In this document: positions 57,958 through 64,000 of the stretch, in pieces
How the letters are laid out: every line of letters begins with the position of its first letter
How positions within the stretch are numbered: the stretch's first letter is position 1
Origin: an uncultured Parabacteroides sp.
Lineage (GTDB): Bacteria; Bacteroidota; Bacteroidia; Bacteroidales; Tannerellaceae
DNA: 64,000 nt
Assembly (NCBI GenBank): GCA_949296075.1
Contig: CASFNG010000007.1
Span: 160,612 to 224,611 of the forward strand
Direction: 5' to 3'
Made by a program: the position numbers and the translations under genes
The notes under the pieces: generated by a model
What the model was told of the DNA's origin: nothing
Seen by the model: the letters and a program-made list of their open reading frames with translations, nothing else
Databases searched by the model: none

Positions 57958-57988
57958 CAAAGATACGAAAACTATTCTACGTTCCAAA
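57958..57988 (-). promoter_or_regulatory. Consensus promoter of the Abi remnant
   Basis: Minus strand TTTG (57985-57988), 19-bp spacer, TATCTTTG (57958-57965): full match to both elements. The leader to the ATG at 57889 is about 60 nt, which argues against a GTG start at 57958. Confidence 0.8.
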
Positions 57989-57994
57989 ACTTTT

Positions 57995-58034
57995 AAAAAA
58001 CCTCCCCCAAGTTCTTGCGAAAACCTGGGGGAGG
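57995..58034 (-). terminator. Terminator of the GH3 gene
   Basis: Stem CCTCCCCCA / TGGGGGAGG (58001-58009 with 58026-58034), 16-nt loop, followed on the minus strand by TTTTTT. The loop arm AAGTTCTTGCG resembles the element at 13479. Confidence 0.9.
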
Positions 58035-58047
58035 TGAAATCAATTCC

Positions 58048-60360
58048 TTACCGCAATACGAACGAGGCGGCCTTCACGTTCTGGCTATCCCCGCCGATCA
58101 TCACAGAGAAGTCGCCAGGTTCGGAGACAAAATCCAAGTCGGAATTATAGAACCTAAGCATCCTCTCGTCGATCTCGAAGGTCACCACCTTGCTCTCACC
58201 CGCCTTCAGCGCGATCCGCCGGAACCCTTTCAGCTCTTTCACGGGAGGGGTCACGCTACGCACCTTGTCGCGGATATACAGCTGCACGATCTCCTCGCCA
58301 TCCCGGTCGCCCGTATTGGTCACCGTCACCGAAGCCTTGATCTTACCGCCCCGAGCCAGCACCTCCGAGTCGAGCGAGATCTCACCATACGAGTAGGTAG
58401 TATAGCTCAAGCCATAACCGAAAGGATAAAGCGGCTCGTTCACCACGTCGATATAGTTCGAGAGGTAACGCACGTACCACGCCTCCGGAGCCATCGGACG
58501 GCCGGTCACCTTATGGTTATAATAGATCGGGCACTGTCCGGTGACACGAGGGAAAGTCATCGTCAGCTTACCGGTAGGCATCACCTTGCCCGTCAGCACA
58601 TCCGCTATCGCGGCACCCGCCTCGGTCCCGCCAAACCAGACATTCAGCAAGGCATCTACCTGCTTCTCCTCCGCTTGCAAGGCCAAGGGACGACCGGTGA
58701 ACAGCAACATGACAGTCGGCTTACCGCTCCGCTCGATCGCGTCGAGCAATTTCCGCTGGCAAGCGGGCAGCTCAAGGATCGCCTTGCTCGCTCCCTCACC
58801 GCTCATATCGATCGATTCGCCCAAGGCAGCGACTACCACATCCGTCCCCTCGATCGCCTTCATCGCCTCAGCTACCAGTTGCTCATCAGTACGTCCGTCG
58901 CGCGTCGAGCGGGAAGCGTCGGTGAAATTCGCCTCATACGTAGGGTCGTCCACCAAATTGCTCCCCTTGGCGAACACAACCTCCACCTCCGAGCCTAACG
59001 CCTTCCGCAGGTTCTCCACCAAACCATTATAGGTGCCTGTCTTCTCATCATACGTCCACGAGCCAGCCATGTTCGCCTTACTGTCCGCCAAAGGCCCTAC
59101 CACGGCGATCTTACGGCATCCCTTGAGCGGAAGGAGATTCCCCTCATTCTTCAGCAAGACGAACGACTCAGCGGCTATCCGGCGAGCTTCCGCCAAATTA
59201 CGCTCGGACTGGAACTCCCTCGCGCCCCGTTCCGGGTCACAGTACTGATACGGATCGTGAAACAGGCCCAACTGATACTTGGCGAGCAGGATCCGTCGGC
59301 AGGCAGCATCGATCTGCGCCTCCGTAATCTTCCCCTCTTCCAGAGCCTGCATCAGCTTGGCAGGATAACAATCCGCGATCATATCCATATCCACCCCGGC
59401 ATCGAAGGCCTGAATCGCCACAGACAAGCTGTCGCCCACGCCGTGGTTAATCATCTCGGGTATAGCGGTAAAGTCGGAAACCACGAACCCATCGAACCCC
59501 CACTGATCGCGAAGCACGTTGCGCAACAGCCAGGAATGGCCGGTCGCCGGCACGCTCTCGAACTCATTGAAGGAGGTCATGACACTTCCCACGCCAGCAT
59601 CAACGGCAGCTTGGTAAGGCGCCATATAATAGTTCATGGCCGTCACCCGGCTCATATCGACAGGATTGTAATCCCGCCCCGACTCCGCCGCTCCATAGAG
59701 GGCATAATGCTTCACGCAGGCCATCAAGGTCGTATCCGCGGCGAGGTCGTTCCCTTGATAACCACGCACCCAAGCCCGCGCCATCACACTACCTAAATAA
59801 GGGTCCTCGCCGGCCCCTTCCTTGACACGTCCCCAACGGGCATCACGCGAAATATCGACCATCGGGCTATACGTCCAGCAGACTCCGTCCGCCCCGACCT
59901 CCTTCGCCGAGATACGGGCTACGGTCTCGATATTCTCGGGCTTCCAGCCGCAAGAAAGCGCGAGCGGAATGGGAAAAACGGTCTTATAGCCATTGCAAAT
60001 ATCGGCCCCGATGATGATTGGGATCCCCAATCGGCTCTCGTTCACCGCCACCTCTTGCAGCTGCCTTATCGCATCGACCCCGAATATATTGAAAATACCT
60101 CCCACTTCCCCACGGGCGATACGCTGGGCGATCGGACTCTTTTTAGGATCGGGCAGCACGTTTCCATAGCCCGGCAAGTTCAATTGCCCGATCTTCTCCT
60201 CGATCGTCATTCTTCCTAACAGATCGTCCAAGAAAGTATCCCGATCCTTTTGCTCTACCTCCGCACGGGTGATCCGTTCATCCGCCGCGATCGCATCCGC
60301 GGCGACCGAAAACGCGCACGCCACCGCGATACATACCATAGAATTTCTCCAACGTCTCAT
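58048..60360 (-). CDS. GH3 beta-glucosidase, BglX-type, exported
   Basis: 770 residues from the ATG at 60360 (MRRWRNSMVCIAVACAFS), where a signal peptide begins (cleavage near ADAIAADE); an in-frame start at 60408 would precede the likely promoter (TATCTTTA at ~60423). N-terminal (beta/alpha)8 barrel with nucleophile D296 in FDGFVVSDFTAI, and KHYALYGAAESGRDYN; second alpha/beta sandwich domain with acid/base candidates (GEGASKAILELP); C-terminal fibronectin-like domain (~690-770). It cleaves terminal beta-glucosides or xylosides in the periplasm. Length and order match BglX. Preceded by an esterase gene 190 bp upstream. Confidence 0.93.
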   Translation of the reverse strand: MRRWRNSMVCIAVACAFSVAADAIAADERITRAEVEQKDRDTFLDDLLGRMTIEEKIGQLNLPGYGNVLPDPKKSPIAQRIARGEVGGIFNIFGVDAIRQLQEVAVNESRLGIPIIIGADICNGYKTVFPIPLALSCGWKPENIETVARISAKEVGADGVCWTYSPMVDISRDARWGRVKEGAGEDPYLGSVMARAWVRGYQGNDLAADTTLMACVKHYALYGAAESGRDYNPVDMSRVTAMNYYMAPYQAAVDAGVGSVMTSFNEFESVPATGHSWLLRNVLRDQWGFDGFVVSDFTAIPEMINHGVGDSLSVAIQAFDAGVDMDMIADCYPAKLMQALEEGKITEAQIDAACRRILLAKYQLGLFHDPYQYCDPERGAREFQSERNLAEARRIAAESFVLLKNEGNLLPLKGCRKIAVVGPLADSKANMAGSWTYDEKTGTYNGLVENLRKALGSEVEVVFAKGSNLVDDPTYEANFTDASRSTRDGRTDEQLVAEAMKAIEGTDVVVAALGESIDMSGEGASKAILELPACQRKLLDAIERSGKPTVMLLFTGRPLALQAEEKQVDALLNVWFGGTEAGAAIADVLTGKVMPTGKLTMTFPRVTGQCPIYYNHKVTGRPMAPEAWYVRYLSNYIDVVNEPLYPFGYGLSYTTYSYGEISLDSEVLARGGKIKASVTVTNTGDRDGEEIVQLYIRDKVRSVTPPVKELKGFRRIALKAGESKVVTFEIDERMLRFYNSDLDFVSEPGDFSVMIGGDSQNVKAASFVLR

Positions 60361-60489
60361 GATCTCGTTTTTTATCCCGAAAAAAGCCTGAATACAGGAA
60401 TCTGCCAATTAATCGGCTACTCTAAAGATACGATATGCCCTAAAACAGGATTTGCCGCACTACGTTTTTACTACGTTCGCATAAAATAA

Positions 60490-60521
60490 GGGCCTATCGC
60501 TAAAAAGTTTACGACAGGCCC
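60490..60521 (-). terminator. Terminator of the esterase gene
   Basis: Stem gggcctatcg / cgacaggccc (one mismatch), 12-nt loop; on the minus strand followed by TTATTTTA. Lies 30 bp after the esterase stop. Confidence 0.7.
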
Positions 60522-60550
60522 CTCAACCAACAATTTTTATACGAAGAGAT

Positions 60551-61411
60551 TCATTCGATCACGCCTAACTCGCGGAACCAAGCCTCCGCACGGTCGGGCC
60601 ACTCGTTCACCGCGGCTCCCCGATCCCGCAGGCCATAGCCATGCCCACCCTGGCTATACAGGTGCATCCAAGCGGGCACCCCGGCCTCCTTCAAGGCATA
60701 GTAATAGAACAAGCTGCTATCAATATAGGATTTATCATCCTCCGTCTGGATCAACATCGTAGGCGGTGTCTCGGACGACACCTTCACCTCCGGAGCCAAT
60801 TGGAAGTTCTCTCCCGACAGATAGGCTGGATAGACCAGCAAGCAGAAATCGGGACGGCAACTCACCTTGTCGGCGGCATCCACGGCAGGATAGGTACGTT
60901 CCTTGAAATTATTGCTCACCATAGCCGACAAATGGGCACCGGCGGAAAAGCCCATCACCCCGATACGAGCCGGATCGATGTCCCATTTCCCGGCGTTCGC
61001 CCGGACATAGCCCAAGGCACGCTGTACATCCTGCAAAGGAGCCTCATGCTTCGCCCGTCCTTCCCGGCGGGGAACGCGGTATTTCAGCAACACCGCCGTA
61101 ATACCCAGATCGTTCAGCCACTCACAGATCTCATCTCCCTCCAGATCGTAGGCAAGGAGATTGTAACCACCACCCGGACAAACGACCATCGCCGCACCCG
61201 AGGCGACCTCTTCCGGAGCCGGATAGACGGTAATGGTAGGCTCGCTCACGTTCGTGATCCGCAAGACATCGCCTTCCACATCGCCCTTCTCGATCAACTT
61301 GATCGTCTCGCCCGGAGCTCCCTTAGGGAATAACAAAATAGGATCTTCCTGTGCCATAAGCATATTCATCCATCCAACCATCGCTAAAACAAGTGTCCAC
61401 TTAACCTTCAT
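60551..61411 (-). CDS. Alpha/beta-hydrolase esterase, exported
   Basis: 286 residues with signal peptide (~1-20, cleaved near MLMAQ). Nucleophile S156 in GVMGFSAGAHLSAM; oxyanion loop MVVCPGGGYNLLAYDLEG; the acid in QTEDDKSYIDSS; His in YSQGGHGYGLR. Such BD-FAE/acetyl-esterase-like proteins deacetylate xylan or other sugars; partners in Bacteroidales glycan loci are common. It lies just upstream of a GH3 enzyme in the same direction, with a hairpin between, so a shared substrate is possible but unproved. Confidence 0.87.
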   Translation of the reverse strand: MKVKWTLVLAMVGWMNMLMAQEDPILLFPKGAPGETIKLIEKGDVEGDVLRITNVSEPTITVYPAPEEVASGAAMVVCPGGGYNLLAYDLEGDEICEWLNDLGITAVLLKYRVPRREGRAKHEAPLQDVQRALGYVRANAGKWDIDPARIGVMGFSAGAHLSAMVSNNFKERTYPAVDAADKVSCRPDFCLLVYPAYLSGENFQLAPEVKVSSETPPTMLIQTEDDKSYIDSSLFYYYALKEAGVPAWMHLYSQGGHGYGLRDRGAAVNEWPDRAEAWFRELGVIE

Positions 61412-61510
61412 AGCCGCTTAATTAAGATAGGGACGAAGATAGGCATCTTCTTCTACTTTTCCAATCTCCGTGTCCGGAAAATGAATCTTCTTTCTCACGT
61501 TCCTCCCATA

Positions 61511-61535
61511 CGAAAAACAGGCGGTTGTTTTCCGG
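61511..61535. repeat. Intergenic A-tract/GC-core/T-tract motif, copy 6
   Basis: CGAAAAACAGGCGGTTG followed by TTTTCCGG, an imperfect palindrome between the YjbR and esterase genes. A second hairpin, CGCCTTG / CAAGGCG with a following T run (61543-61577), overlaps the YjbR 3' end. Confidence 0.4.
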
Positions 61536-61552
61536 AAACCTTCGCCTTGTTT

Positions 61553-61930
61553 TCACGGAACCATCAAGGCGTTTTTTTGCTTTCCCGGCAAGGAGGCGAC
61601 CACCAGTTCATACGACCGCCTGACGAACTCGCGGATCTCCGCATCAGGCACGTCTTGATTGAAGCAGACGCTAATCCAATGCCGCTTGTTCATGTGGTAA
61701 CCGGGACGAATGCCCTCGTAGCGGTCACGCAACTCCGCGGCCAGCTCCGGATCGCACTTGATGTCGCAAAAGTCGAACACGGTGATATTCACGAAGCAAA
61801 ACCATTTGTCGCAAACCGAGAATACCAGCAGATCACAGTCGTACGCCGACGCCGCCTTCCCGAAAGGCATCCTCTCTTCCACGCCCTTGAACGAGAGGCA
61901 ATATTCCCGAAATTCCTCGATATTCATCAT
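61553..61930 (-). CDS. MmcQ/YjbR family protein
   Basis: 125 residues from the ATG at 61930 (61927 also possible). A TATCTTTG box at 61953-61960 excludes longer starts. The CyaY-like YjbR fold is evident: IEEFREYCLSFKGVEERMPFG, VFSVCDKWFCFVNI, RPGYHMNKRHWISV and the C-terminal REFVRRSYELV. Family members are small DNA-binding or unknown-function proteins. No operon partner. Confidence 0.88.
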   Translation of the reverse strand: MMNIEEFREYCLSFKGVEERMPFGKAASAYDCDLLVFSVCDKWFCFVNITVFDFCDIKCDPELAAELRDRYEGIRPGYHMNKRHWISVCFNQDVPDAEIREFVRRSYELVVASLPGKQKNALMVP

Positions 61931-62004
61931 CTTCACGTTTTGATTACGCAAACAAAGATAGCGTATTCTCCCCAAAAGCGTAACGTACCTCACGGAGAGG
62001 GAGC

Positions 62005-62190
62005 CTAATCCAGTCCTCTTTCTTTCAGCCAATCATACATCAATTCAGCCACCTCCGCATTGTTCAAGTCCGACATCGGAAAATGCGTGTTACCATGTAG
62101 CCCGGCTTCGGGCAGATGGACGACGGTCACATCTCCGCCCAAGTCGTTGAGCATCTTCGCCCACTGGCGCATCAGGTGCAGGCGGCGTAG
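62005..62190 (-). pseudogene. Alpha/beta-hydrolase C-terminal remnant
   Basis: Only ~55 residues match the end of a family of exported alpha/beta-hydrolases: LMRQWAKMLNDLGGDVTVV, HLPEAGLHGNTHFPMSDLNN (with the catalytic His) and ELMYDWLKERGLD. The serine nucleophile region is absent. Just upstream on the same strand another frame reads HEIRQMPPTIGTIDFEVYSD before a stop, possibly the end of a second gene joined by deletion. Clearly broken. Confidence 0.6.
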
Positions 62191-62293
62191 GCATCCGAAT
62201 AGACCTCGAAATCTATCGTGCCGATGGTCGGGGGCATTTGACGGATTTCGTGGGAACAAGGGCATAACCCTTGCCCCACTCCCCGATCTTCCC

Positions 62294-62301
62294 TATCTTC
62301 G
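62294..62301 (+). promoter_or_regulatory. -7 box of the YdeI-like gene
   Basis: TATCTTCG followed by C, the common Parabacteroides variant of TAnnTTTG, 23 bp upstream of the ATG at 62325. Confidence 0.5.
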
Positions 62302-62324
62302 CAAACGAAACAACCAGTAAAAAT

Positions 62325-62900
62325 ATGAGTATCATAAAACCACAAAATATATTATCCATACAAAGCCGCGACGAATTTCGCCAATGGCTTATGACGCATC
62401 ATGCCACCGAGAAGGAGTGTTGGGTGAAAGTCAAACGCGGGCATCCTATGGACGATGGGACATTCTGGTATATCGACGCAGTGGAAGAAGCGATGTGTTT
62501 CGGCTGGATTGACAGCACTTTGAAACGGCTGGACGGCGAGGCATACCAACGGTTTGCGCCACGTGCGAAAGGCAGCCTGTGGTCGGAACTGAACAAGGAA
62601 CGATGCCGCCGCATGGATCGGTTAGGGCGCATGACAGATGCGGGACGCGCTGTACTGCCCGACATGTCACCCGGAGGTTTCACCATCGACGAGGAAATCC
62701 TGTCAGCCCTCCAGCAAGACCCCATCGTGTGGCGGAACTTCCAAAACTTCCCACCCTTATACCGGCGTGTGCGCATCGACACGATACAAATCAAGAAAAA
62801 ACAACGTCCTCTCTTTGAAAACCGCCTGAAAAAGTTCATCGACAACACCCGCCTCGGCGTGATATATGGTGAATGGAATGATAATGGCAGATTGCTATAA
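62325..62900 (+). CDS. YdeI/OmpD-associated family protein
   Basis: 191 residues from the ATG at 62325 (an earlier in-frame ATG at 62271 precedes the promoter box). The YdeI family is recognised by FRQWLMTHHATEKECWVKVKR, YIDAVEEAMCFGWIDSTLKR and FAPRAKGSLWSELNKERC. E. coli YdeI is reported to affect polymyxin/bacteriocin tolerance; function here is unknown. Apparently intact although genes on both sides are broken. Confidence 0.85.
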   Translation: MSIIKPQNILSIQSRDEFRQWLMTHHATEKECWVKVKRGHPMDDGTFWYIDAVEEAMCFGWIDSTLKRLDGEAYQRFAPRAKGSLWSELNKERCRRMDRLGRMTDAGRAVLPDMSPGGFTIDEEILSALQQDPIVWRNFQNFPPLYRRVRIDTIQIKKKQRPLFENRLKKFIDNTRLGVIYGEWNDNGRLL

Positions 62901-62929
62901 AGTGATATAGATACAAAAACAGATTGGAT

Positions 62930-63388
62930 ATGAACGAAATAATGAAAATCGATTCGGTACAGACCTATAACGATTACTTCGGCGTGGAGATGCGGCATCC
63001 GCTGGTCAGCGGACGGACGCGAGGCAAAACCCTTGCGTTTCGGGCGTAAGTTATATGGCATTTACACTATATTATTGAAAGATGCGATGCGTATTTCCAC
63101 TCCGGCAAACCTGCCACGGAAGGATTGCCAACCGTACAATATTGCGCAGATCGGCTTTGCCTCTCCCCTAACTATCTGAGCGACTTACTGAAAAAGGAAA
63201 CGGGAGAATCCGCATTGAAGCATATCCAACAGAAGGCATTGGAGATGGCGAAAGAGCGTATGTTCAATACGAGGAAGTCCGTCAGCGAGATTGCCTATGA
63301 ACTCGGCTTCCAATATCCGCAACATTTCAGCCGATGGTTCAAGAAACAGACAGGGGTTACGCCGAATGAGTATCGCTTAACTAATTGA
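62930..63388 (+). pseudogene. AraC-family regulator, frameshifted and internally deleted
   Basis: The first 39 codons (MNEIMKIDSVQTYNDYFGVE, then HPLVS) match the start of an AraC regulator, but the frame changes after LVS (position ~63010) and stops at 63047. In another frame [19 protein letters not shown] continues; the sequence then jumps directly to the C-terminal DNA-binding domain ([19 protein letters not shown] ... [10 protein letters not shown]-like and [20 protein letters not shown] to 63388). Most of the cupin-type sensor domain (~130 residues) is missing. At least two lesions, so surely inactive, though a translated HTH fragment from 63125 is conceivable. Confidence 0.75.
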
Positions 63389-63470
63389 TTAACGATATAA
63401 ATATCACTATCACACCGACCGGCATTTCTCCTGAAGAAAAAATGACCGCGAGAAAACAGTCCCACCCCTG

Positions 63471-63510
63471 CTGGCGGATCTGATTATCTCAAGTCCGCCA
63501 GTCCTCTTTT
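63471..63510 (+). terminator. Hairpin after the AraC remnant
   Basis: Perfect 8-bp stem CTGGCGGA / TCCGCCAG with a 15-nt loop, then TCCTCTTTT. It lies in a 230-bp gap that otherwise shows no recognisable gene. Confidence 0.65.
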
Positions 63511-63621
63511 AAAGCCATCTGAAATTAACTGGGACTTTGGCTTCTCGAATCAATCTATTACGTTTTGGGGCGACACTTGATTTTGCTTGTGCTCCTCTCC
63601 GTCTTGCCGTAATCCCGGTGA

Positions 63622-64000
63622 ATCCAGCCTAAGAAATATCAAAAAGGTGATATAATTCTAAATGAAGGTGATATCTGTAATTGCCTATTTTATATAGAAA
63701 AGGGATTTATTAGACAGCACTACCTAAAGCATGATAAGGAGGTGATAGAACATTTAGCATGTGAAAAAGATGTTGTCTGGTGTATTGACAGCTATTTTAA
63801 CCGAGAGCCAACACATCTTATGATGGATGCTGTAGAAAACAGTGTTTTATGGGAAATTTCGCGTGATATAATGGAAGAACTTTCTGATGCTAATGGTGAT
63901 ATAGCTTATCTATATCGGAGTTTTTTTGAAAATTCCTTAATGTTATCACAATTAAAGGCTGACATTTTACGTTTCGAATCAGCAAATGACAGATACGCTA
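63622..64000 (+). CDS. Crp/Fnr family regulator, 5'-incomplete, runs off the right edge
   Basis: 126 codons open to the edge. KKYQKGDIILNEGDICNCLF, FIRQHYLKHDKEVIEHLACE and CIDSYFNREPTHLMMDAVEN are typical of the cyclic-nucleotide-binding-like domain of Bacteroidota Crp/Fnr regulators. An in-frame TGA at 63619 and the absence of a suitable ATG mean the first ~25-30 residues are missing, so the gene looks 5'-truncated. The reading frame is markedly AT-rich compared with everything to its left, which suggests foreign origin or a recombination junction. The helix-turn-helix would lie outside the window. Confidence 0.7.
   Translation, partial: MQPKKYQKGDIILNEGDICNCLFYIEKGFIRQHYLKHDKEVIEHLACEKDVVWCIDSYFNREPTHLMMDAVENSVLWEISRDIMEELSDANGDIAYLYRSFFENSLMLSQLKADILRFESANDRYA

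Overview
The window looks like a chromosomal segment of a gut Bacteroidales, most likely a Parabacteroides (Tannerellaceae). Evidence: SusD-type remains, GH92/GH2/GH127/GH3 enzymes typical of glycan foragers, Bacteroidales-restricted families (DUF3332, DUF4922, fimbrillin-like adhesins, TPR-membrane-HTH regulators, the NagB-like/PIG-L fusion), and promoters of the Bacteroidetes type (TTTG near -33, TAnnTTTG near -7) rather than sigma70 boxes. Genus is inferred from remembered family resemblance, not from a search.

Layout. 0-3.3 kb: a 5'-truncated SusD remnant, ferritin and a GH92 mannosidase. 3.4-10.5 kb: Ogt DNA repair, a BASS-type transporter, RhaT, a NagB-like/PIG-L fusion and an ABC-F ATPase. 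10.6-17.6 kb: a large fimbrillin-like lipoprotein, a DUF3332 lipoprotein and a GH2 beta-galactosidase. 17.7-24.2 kb: a probable five-gene envelope operon (tandem-domain glycosyltransferase, DUF4922, SppA, LpxK, ThiL) closed by a strong terminator. 24.3-29.3 kb: GH127, then a leftward AmpG-like MFS, nitrilase, acyltransferase and small-protein group. 29.4-33.8 kb: glycogen synthase and glucan phosphorylase. 33.9-38.5 kb: a FadL-type porin and a second fimbrillin, paralogous and inverted relative to the first. 38.6-38.8 kb: two identical tRNA-Asp genes. 39.0-46.2 kb: hisH-hisA-hisF-hisIE-ftsE, lysC, lysA and a membrane glycosyltransferase. 46.2-54.7 kb: leftward vsr, a Lol-type permease, an aminotransferase, a YitT protein, two small paralogous exported proteins, an MFS carrier and a second ABC-F protein. 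55.2-61.9 kb: a TPR-TM-HTH regulator, a TMEM175-type channel, a gutted Abi gene, a GH3 glucosidase, an esterase and a YjbR protein.

The last 2 kb is decayed: an alpha/beta-hydrolase tail, an intact YdeI-like gene, an AraC regulator with a frameshift and internal deletion, and an AT-rich Crp/Fnr gene lacking its N-terminus that runs off the right edge.

Functionally most of the window is core housekeeping (histidine, lysine, thiamine, lipid A, glycogen, lipoprotein traffic) with exported glycan-degrading enzymes and surface adhesins interspersed. I see no CRISPR array, rRNA, phage or complete mobile element. The best leads are the NagB-like domain that has lost the deaminase catalytic residues, the glycosyltransferase/DUF4922 pair, the inverted fimbrillin paralogues, and a small A-tract/GC-core/T-tract element recurring in several intergenic regions.
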